The notes under the pieces were generated by a model, which ran no database searches, was not told the origin of the DNA, and saw only the letters and a program-made list of their open reading frames with translations. From Methanofollis sp. UBA420 (lineage in GTDB: Archaea > Halobacteriota > Methanomicrobia > Methanomicrobiales > Methanofollaceae), in assembly GCF_002498315.1 (NCBI RefSeq), contig NZ_DAGX01000002.1, positions 624,067-688,066 on the forward strand: 64,000 nt of DNA, written 5' to 3'. Below are positions 18,231 to 25,487 of this stretch, one piece after another; position 1 is the first letter of the stretch; each line of letters begins with the position of its first letter. The translations under genes and the position numbers were made by a program.

Positions 18231-18384
18231 AATCATAAAAGCAGCATTTACAGAATTATTTTCGAATTAGATACATAATTATCAGCATATGATATTAGAA
18301 CGCCATAAAAACGAGAAATAGTGATCTGTGGTATGAGGAGAGTATATATCAACAGATGAACGGGTAAGAGATTCATTTAAAAAG

Positions 18385-18398
18385 GAATATATTATATC
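18385..18398 (+). promoter_or_regulatory. TATA-like promoter of the histidine kinase gene
   Basis: AAAGGAATATATTATAT is purine-rich (BRE-like) and then TATA-like. It is centred about 30-35 bases before the first start codon of the kinase, predicting a leaderless or nearly leaderless mRNA. Confidence 0.45.
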
Positions 18399-18424
18399 GG
18401 GGCACTATTTTTCAATATTACCCC

Positions 18425-20329
18425 GTGATGAGATCTATGAACATACCAGGAATTTTACCGGGAAAAAACAGTTCCTTCCATAAAAATCTCCTGATCTGCG
18501 TCCTGTTCATTATCGTCTTCGTCATCGCTCTCCTCTCATCAATTTCGTACATCGAGGCGCAGAACGAACTCATCGACAAGAACCTGCTCCTCAAGGAAGA
18601 GACCGAGATCAGCGTCACGCAGTGGATGACCCTCGTCGACCAGGGACTCAAGATGTACGACGATACCCTGAACACGCAGATGATAGAGGGTTTCAGAGGG
18701 TTTATCGACGAGTACGAACGCACGGGGAGAGACCCTGCACAGATGGACCTCATCGCGCTGAAGGAGAGACTCGGCGGGACGATGGACCTGTACATGATCA
18801 ACAGCACGGGGGTCATCGAGTACAGCACCTACGCGCCTGAAGTCGGCCTCAACTTCAAGAATGTCCCCTACTTCTACGAATACATCACAGATCTCCGCAA
18901 AGGAGACTCATTCTCTGCCGACCGGGTGGTGCGGGAGCAGTCGACCGGGGCGATCAGGAAATATGCCTACATGCCCTCGCCCGACCACCGCTACCTCTTC
19001 GAACTGGGCCTGGTCCCCGACCAGTTGAAGGACCGGAAGCTCGGGCTTTCCTATGTCAAGACCGCCGAGGCCCTCAAGAACCTCAACCCCGACCTCGAAA
19101 GCATCAGGATCTTCGACACGATGGGGAAGGTCGTCGGGAACAGGAGTTATGTGCCGGACCCCCTCCAGAAGACGCGGGTCATGAAGGCACTTGCCGGGAG
19201 AGAGAGCGACGTCTACCCCGACCCCGGGCAGAAGAAAGAGTACCGCTACCTGTACGTCGACCTCTACGATCCAGAATATGCCTCAGATATGAGCATGGTG
19301 ATCGAACTCACCTACACGACCGCCCCCATGGAGAGGAAACTGGCAGGCCTCTTTTTCTCGCACCTGACGATCGCCCTCCTCGCGATCCTCGGCAGTGTCC
19401 TTGTCTCCTATGGCGTTGTCAGTTATATCTCCAGACCGGTCTCCGAGGTGGTCGAGGACATCGACCGCATTGCGCGGGGCGACTTCGACCACCGGATCAG
19501 GCACACGAATGGTATCGAGTTCTGCCGCCTCGAAGACAGCATCAACGCGATGGTCGCATCGCTCAAAGAGAATATCCAGAGAGCGAAGGAGTCCGAAGAC
19601 GCACTGAAAAAGACAAACGAGAACCTCGAAGAGATCATCGGCCGCCGCACCGCCGCCCTCACCGAGGCAAACGAGGAGGCAAACCTCTACCTCGACATCA
19701 TGTCTCATGATATCAACAATACAAACACCGTCGCCCTCGGGTATGCCCAGATGCTGCTCATGCACCTTGTCGAGAAAGAGAGATACCAGGCCGACAGGAT
19801 CAGGCAGAGCATCATCAGGAGTTCGGAGATCATCCAGAATGTGGCAACGATCAGGCTGATCCACCAGAAAAACTTCCCCCTCGAAAGGGTGGACCTGGAC
19901 GCCATGATCAGGGAGGCGATCGATCACCACCCCGAGGCCGCCATCCACTACGAAGAGAGGAAGGTGACGGTCTGTGCCGACACTCTCCTGCCCGAGGTCC
20001 TCTCGAACCTGATCGGGAACGCGGTGAAGTTCATGGACGGACAGGGCGAGGTCTTCGTGAGGGTCGAGGAGGAGGAAAGAGAGGTCCGCGTCTCGGTGGA
20101 GGACACGGGGTCCGGCATCCCGGACGAGATGAAGGGTGTCATCTTCACCCGCTTCAGGAAGGGGACGAACAAGCGGAGCGGGAAGGGTCTCGGTCTCTAT
20201 ATCGTGCGGTCCCTGGTGGAGAGGTACGGCGGCAGGGTCTGGGCCGACGACCGCGTGCCCGGAGAGCCCGGCCTCGGGGCGGCGGTCCGCTTCACCCTCA
20301 GGAAGGCGCCTGACGAGCGGCAGGAATAA
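18425..20329 (+). CDS. Membrane sensor histidine kinase (Cache-HAMP-HisKA-like-HATPase)
   Basis: 634 residues from GTG (ATG is the next codon). A transmembrane helix at about 21-43 is followed by a Cache-type extracellular sensor of about 260 residues, transmembrane helix 2 (about 311-335), and HAMP (about 336-390, ISRPVSEVVEDIDRIARGDFDHRI). A coiled coil leads to the phospho-accepting His428 in LDIMSHDINNTN, a form common in methanogen kinases. The ATPase boxes are NLIGNAVKF (N), DTGSGIPDE (G1), FTRFRKG (F) and GKGLGLYIV (G2). All catalytic motifs are intact. It lies downstream of the surface-protein genes and 26 bp upstream of the antiporter. No response regulator is in the window. Confidence 0.9.
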   Translation: MMRSMNIPGILPGKNSSFHKNLLICVLFIIVFVIALLSSISYIEAQNELIDKNLLLKEETEISVTQWMTLVDQGLKMYDDTLNTQMIEGFRGFIDEYERTGRDPAQMDLIALKERLGGTMDLYMINSTGVIEYSTYAPEVGLNFKNVPYFYEYITDLRKGDSFSADRVVREQSTGAIRKYAYMPSPDHRYLFELGLVPDQLKDRKLGLSYVKTAEALKNLNPDLESIRIFDTMGKVVGNRSYVPDPLQKTRVMKALAGRESDVYPDPGQKKEYRYLYVDLYDPEYASDMSMVIELTYTTAPMERKLAGLFFSHLTIALLAILGSVLVSYGVVSYISRPVSEVVEDIDRIARGDFDHRIRHTNGIEFCRLEDSINAMVASLKENIQRAKESEDALKKTNENLEEIIGRRTAALTEANEEANLYLDIMSHDINNTNTVALGYAQMLLMHLVEKERYQADRIRQSIIRSSEIIQNVATIRLIHQKNFPLERVDLDAMIREAIDHHPEAAIHYEERKVTVCADTLLPEVLSNLIGNAVKFMDGQGEVFVRVEEEEREVRVSVEDTGSGIPDEMKGVIFTRFRKGTNKRSGKGLGLYIVRSLVERYGGRVWADDRVPGEPGLGAAVRFTLRKAPDERQE

Positions 20330-20355
20330 GTGGGCCAGGAGGGGATCACCCCTCG

Positions 20356-21516
20356 ATGGACCCCCTGCTCCAGGTGATCCTGGTCCTTGTCGTGGCGAAG
20401 GTCTTCGGGGAGATCGTCGAGAGGACGGGCTATCCGGCCCTGATCGGGGAGATCGGCGCCGGGGTCCTGCTCGGCCCTTCGGTGCTCGGCCTCGTGGCGT
20501 ATGGCGGGGCCATCGAGTTTTTTGCCGATATCGGGATCATCGCGCTGCTCTTCATCAGCGGGGTCCAGATGAACATGAAGTCCTTTGCGGCCTCGGAGAA
20601 GGCGGCCGTCTCGACGGCGCTCGCGGGGGTCGGCGTGCCTCTCGCCCTCGGCATCCTCCTCGGGGTCTTTGCCGGTTTTTCTCCTGTGGAGACGCTCTTT
20701 GTCGGCATCGCCCTCTCCATCACCTCCATCGGGATCGCGGTGCGGGCCCTGATCGACCTGCGGCGCCTGGACACGCCGTCAGGGACGACGATCACGGGGG
20801 CGGCGGTGATCGACGATATCCTGGGGATCGTCCTCCTTGCGGTGCTCACCGCCGTCGCCTCGGGGAGCGGCGGGGCGGTGGTGTACACGGTGGCGGCGGG
20901 GGCGGCCTTTATCCTGGGGAGCATCTTTATCGGGAAGCGCCTCCTGCCGTACATTCTGGTCAGGGCGCGGCAGAGCAGGACGCACGAGATGCCGTACTCG
21001 GCGGCGATCGCCGTCGCCCTGCTGATGGGCTGGCTCTCCAACCTCGCCGGTCTTCACTATGCGATCGGGGCATTCTTCGCGGGCCTGCTCCTCGGCGACC
21101 AGATCAGGAACGACAGGGAACTCTTCGACGGCCTTGCCGATTTCGCGTTCGGATTTTTCGTGACGATCTTTTTTGCGTCCGTCGGCCTGCTCTTCGAGGC
21201 GGGCCCGGAGATCGTCCTCTCCCCCCTTGTCCTGCCCCTCGTCGCCGTCGCCTTTGCAGGCAAGATCCTCGGTGGCTACCTCGGGGCCCTCCCTTTCCTC
21301 GCACACCGGGCCGAGGCCCTGATCGTCGGCATCGGCCTCTGCCCGCGGGGGGAGATCACCCTGGTGGTGGCGAAGGTCGCCCTCCTCGGCGGCCTGATCA
21401 CGCGCCCCCTCTTCTCGGCCTTCATGGTGACGGTCATCGTCACGGTCGTCGTCACCCCGGCCCTGATGGCGGCCGCATACCGGCGGTGGCTCCCTACAGG
21501 TGGCCGGCCACCCTGA
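20356..21516 (+). CDS. CPA2-family cation:proton antiporter
   Basis: 386 residues with about 12 hydrophobic segments and no cytosolic RCK/TrkA domain. The N-terminus (AKVFGEIVERTGYPALIGEIGAGVLLGPSVLG) is typical of the Na+/H+ exchanger PF00999 fold. The ion-binding helix has the double aspartate ITGAAVIDDILGIV that marks electrogenic CPA2 members such as NapA. Later helices (GIGLCPRGEITLVVAKV) match too. It probably exchanges Na+ or K+ for H+, important in a methanogen with Na+ bioenergetics. It follows the histidine kinase by 26 bp, and its last 23 bp overlap the convergent CBS gene. Confidence 0.88.
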   Translation: MDPLLQVILVLVVAKVFGEIVERTGYPALIGEIGAGVLLGPSVLGLVAYGGAIEFFADIGIIALLFISGVQMNMKSFAASEKAAVSTALAGVGVPLALGILLGVFAGFSPVETLFVGIALSITSIGIAVRALIDLRRLDTPSGTTITGAAVIDDILGIVLLAVLTAVASGSGGAVVYTVAAGAAFILGSIFIGKRLLPYILVRARQSRTHEMPYSAAIAVALLMGWLSNLAGLHYAIGAFFAGLLLGDQIRNDRELFDGLADFAFGFFVTIFFASVGLLFEAGPEIVLSPLVLPLVAVAFAGKILGGYLGALPFLAHRAEALIVGIGLCPRGEITLVVAKVALLGGLITRPLFSAFMVTVIVTVVVTPALMAAAYRRWLPTGGRPP

Positions 21517-21940
21517 GGTGGGCGACGATCATGCAGACTTCGAGTCTGCCGACGGCGACGCCGTCCCCATCGACGACGATGAGGACGGGGTAGCGGTAGC
21601 GTTCCATCGCCTCCATCGCCTCCCTGAGGGTGGCCGCGGCCGGGACGGTGATGTGGCTCCGCGTCATGATGTCGGCGGCCGCCGTGGCGTCGCGCCTGAG
21701 GAGGCACTCCAGGCACGCGGTCTTTTTCCGGCTCCGCACCCCGACGACCGGCCCGACGGCGGCGAGGAGGTCGAGGGCGGTGATGAACCCGAGGAAGCGG
21801 TTGTCCTCCCCGGCGACGACGAGGTCGGTGCAGCCCGGTGCGGCGAAGCGCTCGAAGACCTCGGGCAGGGGGGTGTCGGGGCCGATGGTGGTGACGACCT
21901 CTGCCATGACCGCGGTGACAGGGATGTCGGTGGGCTGCAT
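21494..21940 (-). CDS. CBS-domain pair protein
   Basis: 148 residues made of two CBS motifs in tandem (VTAVMAEVVTTIGPDTPLPEVFERF... and AADIMTRSHITVPAAATLREAMEAMERYRYPVLIVVD), i.e. one Bateman module. Such modules bind adenosine nucleotides and act as energy or ionic-strength sensors. The ATG before QPTDIPVTAVMAEV is chosen because codons further upstream encode no CBS sequence. It runs tail-to-tail with the antiporter with a 23-bp overlap. CBS proteins often regulate transporters, so a functional link is plausible but not shown. Confidence 0.85.
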   Translation of the reverse strand: MQPTDIPVTAVMAEVVTTIGPDTPLPEVFERFAAPGCTDLVVAGEDNRFLGFITALDLLAAVGPVVGVRSRKKTACLECLLRRDATAAADIMTRSHITVPAAATLREAMEAMERYRYPVLIVVDGDGVAVGRLEVCMIVAHLRVAGHL

Positions 21941-22024
21941 GGGATCAGGGGTGTGTGGGGGTGGAGGGGTATAGAGGTTTTGGGGAGGTATTTTCAAACA
22001 GGCAGGATGAAAGAGGTGATGAGA

Positions 22025-22237
22025 ATGTATCGATATCTCATCGTTATCGAAAAGACGGAAGGGAACTATTCGGCATATTCTCCTGCCCTGCCGGGGTGCG
22101 TGGCGACAGGGAAGACGCGGGAGGAGGCGGAGGAGAAGATGCAGGTCGCCATCGAGACGCATGTCAGGGGACTGATCGAAGACGATCTCCCGGTGTCCGA
22201 GCCGCAGTCGTTCGCGTCCTATGTGACCGTGCAATAA
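22025..22237 (+). CDS. HicB-like antitoxin-fold protein (orphan)
   Basis: 70 residues with the short HicB (UPF0150) partial RNase-H-like fold: RYLIVIEKTEGNYSAYSPALPGCVATGKTREEAEEKM, then a helix QVAIETHVRGLIEDDLPVSEP. The start is set by AGAGGTGAT about 6 bases upstream; in-frame ATGs at 22007 and 22019 lack SD spacing. No hicA-like gene (dsRBD toxin with GSH motif) is found on either side. It is therefore an orphan, as often seen in archaea, and may not be part of a toxin-antitoxin pair. Confidence 0.75.
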   Translation: MYRYLIVIEKTEGNYSAYSPALPGCVATGKTREEAEEKMQVAIETHVRGLIEDDLPVSEPQSFASYVTVQ

Positions 22238-22238
22238 G

Positions 22239-22415
22239 GTGCATGCAAGACCATCTCAGAATCTCTTTCAAAATCCGAAGCAGGCAGACGGCCTCCTCAC
22301 TCCCGACGAGAGTATGGTCCCTGTTCAGTGCCCACACTGCAAAACCATTGTCGGGACGACCACCCGGCATTGTTCCGACGACTGCGGCGCCATCTCGCCG
22401 ACGACACCGAGGTGA
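22239..22415 (+). CDS. Possible 58-residue zinc-binding protein
   Basis: A short frame from GTG, one base after the hicB-like stop. It contains CPHCKTIVGTTTRHCSDDCG in its C-terminal half, which is a CxxC...CxxxC arrangement with an added histidine that could hold one zinc ion. The alternative start is the ATG at 22314 (33 residues). Tight coupling to hicB supports it; a short length, no SD sequence and no recognised family argue against it. Function unknown. Confidence 0.35.
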   Translation: MHARPSQNLFQNPKQADGLLTPDESMVPVQCPHCKTIVGTTTRHCSDDCGAISPTTPR

Positions 22416-22508
22416 CCCGGGCACGGTCGGACGCCGGATATGGTGAGGTAGAGGATCAGGAAGAGACGAGGCGGCAGTAACCAGGTCGGACGTCACAGAG
22501 AGGCAGAT

Positions 22509-22515
22509 AAAAAAA
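22509..22515 (-). terminator. Oligo-T terminator of the DUF3307-like gene
   Basis: Seven T residues on the minus strand start five bases after the stop codon. Confidence 0.5.
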
Positions 22516-22519
22516 GGGA

Positions 22520-23299
22520 TCAGGCGAGGTTTAACAGATATACAACACCCGTCCCGACAAGTATTGCAACGCTGTAACTTAGCAGCGTCCCGGTGAGAAT
22601 GTATTCGCTAATGTCTCTTTTATCAGTATACCGGAATATTGCCTTCGCACCCACTAAAAATCCTATGGCCGTATACTGATCCACGAGAATGAAGGAGAGT
22701 ATCAAAAAACGTTCGAGATAACCGATATATGTCCCTGCATTTTTTAACCCGTCATCCTCGATTCCTTTTTTCTCTTTGTTCGCCTTTAATTCAATATAAC
22801 CCATGAGTTTCCCGATAAAGACGCCCCCCGGCCAGAGGACAATGAGATACCCAAGAAGGATGACGATCACGTTGTAGATCGTGACATCATCAAAATACAG
22901 ATTCGACGGTGCCGGGTTGAGGCCACAGATACACCACCATATCAGTATCAACACCAAAATATGGAGCGTCTGGTCTACGAAAAAAAGACGGACATCCTTG
23001 TATGTCGCGGAATTCCCGTCTGTATCGTTCAAATGTGCCTTAAAACCATCAATTATGAAATGGGTGAGGCAGACGATGATAAAGACCCCTATCGCCAGAA
23101 TCCAACCACAAAAATAAAGAGACGGTACAAAAGCGAGGACGCCGGCAAGGGCACCGTGTATGTAAAGATAAGACGAGTGCCATTTATTTTTGGTTTTATC
23201 CGCAACCCAGCGATCTGGTTGAAGAACAAAATCAACCAGAAGATTAGAAATAACCAATGAAAAGAAAAAGGCTAAACTCATCTTTGTCAGGGGATCCAT
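22520..23299 (-). CDS. Polytopic membrane protein, DUF3307-like
   Basis: 259 residues with about six or seven hydrophobic helices. The N-terminal pattern LVISNLLVDFVLQPDRWVADK and the later HGALAGVLAF and LTHFIIDGFKAHLND (membrane-embedded His/Asp) match what I recall of DUF3307 proteins, whose function is not established. The gene is AT-rich compared with its neighbours and stands head-to-head with the SatD-like gene, separated by 271 bp. DUF3307-like and SatD-like genes are, to my recollection, frequent neighbours in bacteria, so this pair looks like a transferred unit. A membrane effector or transporter role is an inference. Confidence 0.7.
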   Translation of the reverse strand: MDPLTKMSLAFFFSLVISNLLVDFVLQPDRWVADKTKNKWHSSYLYIHGALAGVLAFVPSLYFCGWILAIGVFIIVCLTHFIIDGFKAHLNDTDGNSATYKDVRLFFVDQTLHILVLILIWWCICGLNPAPSNLYFDDVTIYNVIVILLGYLIVLWPGGVFIGKLMGYIELKANKEKKGIEDDGLKNAGTYIGYLERFLILSFILVDQYTAIGFLVGAKAIFRYTDKRDISEYILTGTLLSYSVAILVGTGVVYLLNLA

Positions 23300-23440
23300 C
23301 CGCTATCGGGAACAGATGTGCGGCAGCGCATAATAAAAGTTCTGGAATTGCCGGATACCTCGATTTTTATCCTCAAACAAATAGCAGGGCATCAGCACTC
23401 TGAAATCATACACAGAATTTTTTTAAAGAGTTATTAAGTA

Positions 23441-23509
23441 TGGAGTTCATATCACACAATTATTAATTATATAATTCATATGTTGCAATTATTAATTTTG
23501 GAGTTCATA
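23441..23509. promoter_or_regulatory. AT-rich divergent control region with duplicated motifs
   Basis: Two motifs each occur twice: TGGAGTTCATA at 23441-23451 and 23499-23509, and CAATTATTAATT at 23457-23468 and 23486-23497. The motifs are nested between the divergent membrane-protein and SatD-like genes. They are candidate sites for the HTH domain of the SatD-like protein, or promoter elements for both genes. Confidence 0.5.
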
Positions 23510-23570
23510 ATTGACAAACTATAAGTAAAGGGATCTGACATATGACATGTGCGGGAGTTGACGGGTTTAT

Positions 23571-24284
23571 ATGGCCGATAGGTGGATCTACGGGGTTTTA
23601 ACAGGCGATATAATCAAATCAACAAAATTAAAGGATAAATATGGCGACGAGTTGATCGCGTTTATTAGAAATACTCTCGAAGACGCAGGAAAAAACAATA
23701 TAAAGCCATATTCAATTTTCAGAGGGGATTCATTCCAGGGCATAACAGGAAATCCGGAAAACGCTCTTGAAGATGCAATTCTCATACGACTTGCCCTCAT
23801 TTCGAGCAAATATTCCGGGAATCTCAGGCAGGACCACCTCGATGCAAGGGTGGCAGCAGGCATCGGCACCGTCGACTACCTCCCTGAAGACAGGCCAGTC
23901 AGTGAAGGGGACGGGGAGGCATTCAGAAACTCCGGCCCCGAACTGGACAGGATGAAGAACGACAGAAAAAAACTGGTCGTGAAAACTCCATGGGCCGGTA
24001 TCAATGAAGAGTTCGAGATCTACTGTGCCTTTCTCGATCGCTCTTTCGATTCTATTACACCCAAGCAGGCAGAGGCACTGGTCTATCTCTTCAAAGGATT
24101 GTCACAGCAAGAGATTGCCGAGAAATCAGGAGTATCACAATCCGCAATCTCGCATCGGATCAAAAAGACCGATTACGACATCATAAAGAAGATCATAGCC
24201 AGATATCAACGCAAGATCCGGGAAGCATTGAATTTAGAATCAAATTCCAGAGATCTAAAAATAAAAATCGATAACCTTGCCTGA
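23571..24284 (+). CDS. SatD-like protein: cyclase-like N-domain plus HTH
   Basis: 237 residues. The N-terminal 130 residues have the order of class III nucleotide cyclase elements. TGDIIKST carries Asp13 where cyclases have the first metal aspartate, and FRGDSF carries Asp53 at the second. The helix ALEDAILIRLALI, the strand DARVAAGIGTV and the GDGEAFRNSGPELD segment resemble the GI-G and Gd-VN-AaRL parts. Residues about 163-205 form an HTH (TPKQAEALVYLFKGLSQQEIAEKSGVSQSAISHRIKK). The overall plan fits the SatD family, named from the S. mutans sat operon. Cyclase activity is not established for that family; the resemblance is my reading. Gene and flanks are AT-rich, and tRNA-Gln lies 20 bp downstream. 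Confidence 0.7.
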   Translation: MADRWIYGVLTGDIIKSTKLKDKYGDELIAFIRNTLEDAGKNNIKPYSIFRGDSFQGITGNPENALEDAILIRLALISSKYSGNLRQDHLDARVAAGIGTVDYLPEDRPVSEGDGEAFRNSGPELDRMKNDRKKLVVKTPWAGINEEFEIYCAFLDRSFDSITPKQAEALVYLFKGLSQQEIAEKSGVSQSAISHRIKKTDYDIIKKIIARYQRKIREALNLESNSRDLKIKIDNLA

Positions 24285-24304
24285 ATTTAGAACAGAGTGT
24301 TCAA

Positions 24305-24377
24305 TACCCCCGCCCGGATTCGAACCGGGGTCGCCGGATCCAAAGTCCTGCATGATTGACCACTACACTACGGGGGT
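24305..24377 (-). tRNA. tRNA-Gln (TTG anticodon)
   Basis: 73 nt without encoded CCA. The acceptor stem ACCCCCG pairs perfectly with CGGGGGT, and the discriminator base is A. The D-arm contains AGTGGT, the anticodon loop is CTTTGGA (TTG), and the T-arm is CCCGG-TTCGAAT-CCGGG. The anticodon stem CAGGA/TCCGG has one A-G mismatch. No intron is seen. It borders the AT-rich SatD/DUF3307 patch. Confidence 0.93.
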
Positions 24378-24410
24378 GAACGGTCGGTACCTGTTGGTTT
24401 TCCAGATATA

Positions 24411-25178
24411 TCATTCTGTTTTTTGATCCGCACCCTCAACCCGGCCGGGATGGCTGTAGATGTTCAACTTTCCCCCCCGCGCGAACCCCACCACCGTGAG
24501 CCCGGTCTTCTCCGCCGTCTCCACGGCAAGGGAGGTCGTCGCACCGCGGGAGACGATCAGGGGGATGTTCGCGACAAGACACTTGCGGACCATCTCCGAG
24601 GAGATGCGGCCCGACGAGACGACATAGGTCAGGGAGAAGTCGACGCCGTTCCGGAGGCCGTAGCCGATCACCCGGTCGAGGGCATTGTGCCTGCCGATAT
24701 CCTCCGCGACCGCGATCACCTTCTCGCGGTCGAGCAGGGCGACGATGTGGACGCCGCCTGTCGCCGTGTGGAGCTCCGAGGTGAGGACCGACTGCACGGC
24801 GCCGAGGACCTCGGCGGGCGTGACCGTCAGGTCGGAGCGGACCCTCGGGAGTTTCTCCGTGTCGATATACGAGACGCTCCCCCCGCAGCCCGAAAGGATC
24901 GTCTTCTTTGTCCCGATGGACTTGAACGGGTTCGTCGTCAGGACGCTCACCCTGTTCTTCTCGACCTTGATCGACTCGATCTCCTCGGGCCCTTTTATGA
25001 TCTCTTCGGTGAAGAGATAGCCGACGACAAAATCCTCGAAGTTGCCCGGGCTCATCATCGCAGTCATCGCATGCCTCCCGTTGACGAAGAGGGCCACAGG
25101 AAGTTCTTCCACGACGTCGTGAGCGATCGTCTCGAATCCTTCGCCGTCAAAACGGATGCAGGGTATTTTTCTGAACAT
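24411..25178 (-). CDS. fdhD: Formate dehydrogenase accessory sulfurtransferase FdhD
   Basis: 255 residues. It carries sulfur from a cysteine desulfurase to the molybdenum or tungsten bis-MGD cofactor, which formate dehydrogenase needs for activity. Family motifs are NFEDFVVGYLFTEEII, the loop SGCGGS with the active cysteine (the second Cys of the bacterial CxxC is replaced by Gly-Ser), the HTATGGVH segment, EDIGRHNALDRVIGYGL and VVSSGRISSEMVRKC. It implies formate dehydrogenase elsewhere in the genome. It is divergent from the desulfurase fusion across a 309-bp spacer, which makes a sulfur-relay link attractive. Confidence 0.93.
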   Translation of the reverse strand: MFRKIPCIRFDGEGFETIAHDVVEELPVALFVNGRHAMTAMMSPGNFEDFVVGYLFTEEIIKGPEEIESIKVEKNRVSVLTTNPFKSIGTKKTILSGCGGSVSYIDTEKLPRVRSDLTVTPAEVLGAVQSVLTSELHTATGGVHIVALLDREKVIAVAEDIGRHNALDRVIGYGLRNGVDFSLTYVVSSGRISSEMVRKCLVANIPLIVSRGATTSLAVETAEKTGLTVVGFARGGKLNIYSHPGRVEGADQKTE

Positions 25179-25331
25179 ACACTCTTCCTCTGTCGATCCG
25201 GGAGATCATTCCGGGCGGTCGACCTGTGTTTCGCCGTGTCGCCCCCCCGGGCAGGCGTCAGAGAGGAGGACACGATCCGATATACAGGTTCCTGCCATGC
25301 CGATATCTATGTTCGGTAGACAGGTTCCAGA

Positions 25332-25356
25332 GAATCGCCCATGAAACAAAGTTTCA
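25332..25356. repeat. Dispersed hairpin element
   Basis: The 15-base hairpin TGAAACAAAGTTTCA (6-bp stem, AAA loop) sits inside a 25-base match to 1455-1479 with two substitutions, one in the loop and one outside the stem. Confidence 0.6.
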
Positions 25357-25438
25357 GACAGTACACCGGGAAACACCCGCGGCCGGAAGGCAGGAAAACA
25401 ATCTATACATAGGAGGCATGCAGATAGTACGGCGCGAC

Positions 25439-25454
25439 ATTCACAATTGTGAAT
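25439..25454. promoter_or_regulatory. 16-bp perfect palindrome, putative operator
   Basis: ATTCACAATTGTGAAT is its own reverse complement. It lies about 28 bases downstream of a TATA-like element and 33 bases before the start of the desulfurase fusion, a good position for a dimeric repressor. Confidence 0.5.
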
Positions 25455-25487
25455 ACACCGCAGGGATACACCCGGGGCAGACCACTC

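Larger units (their letters stand above)
25179..25487. other. Divergent spacer between fdhD and the desulfurase fusion
   Basis: No gene is visible. It contains a hairpin of the dispersed family, a TATA-like CTATACATA near 25403-25411 and a 16-bp palindrome (separate entries). Confidence 0.55.

Noticed and set aside
22238..22519. A hicA toxin gene next to hicB
   Set aside because: No frame carries the dsRBD toxin pattern (GSH followed by a basic strand); only the short cysteine-rich frame is present.
22961..23260. 99-residue plus-strand frame within the AT-rich patch
   Set aside because: Antisense to the DUF3307-like membrane gene, whose hydrophobic helices are convincing.
22420..24300. Integrated element with attachment-site duplication at tRNA-Gln
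   Set aside because: No second copy of the tRNA 3' end could be found in the window and there is no integrase beside it; AT-richness alone supports transfer but not the mechanism.
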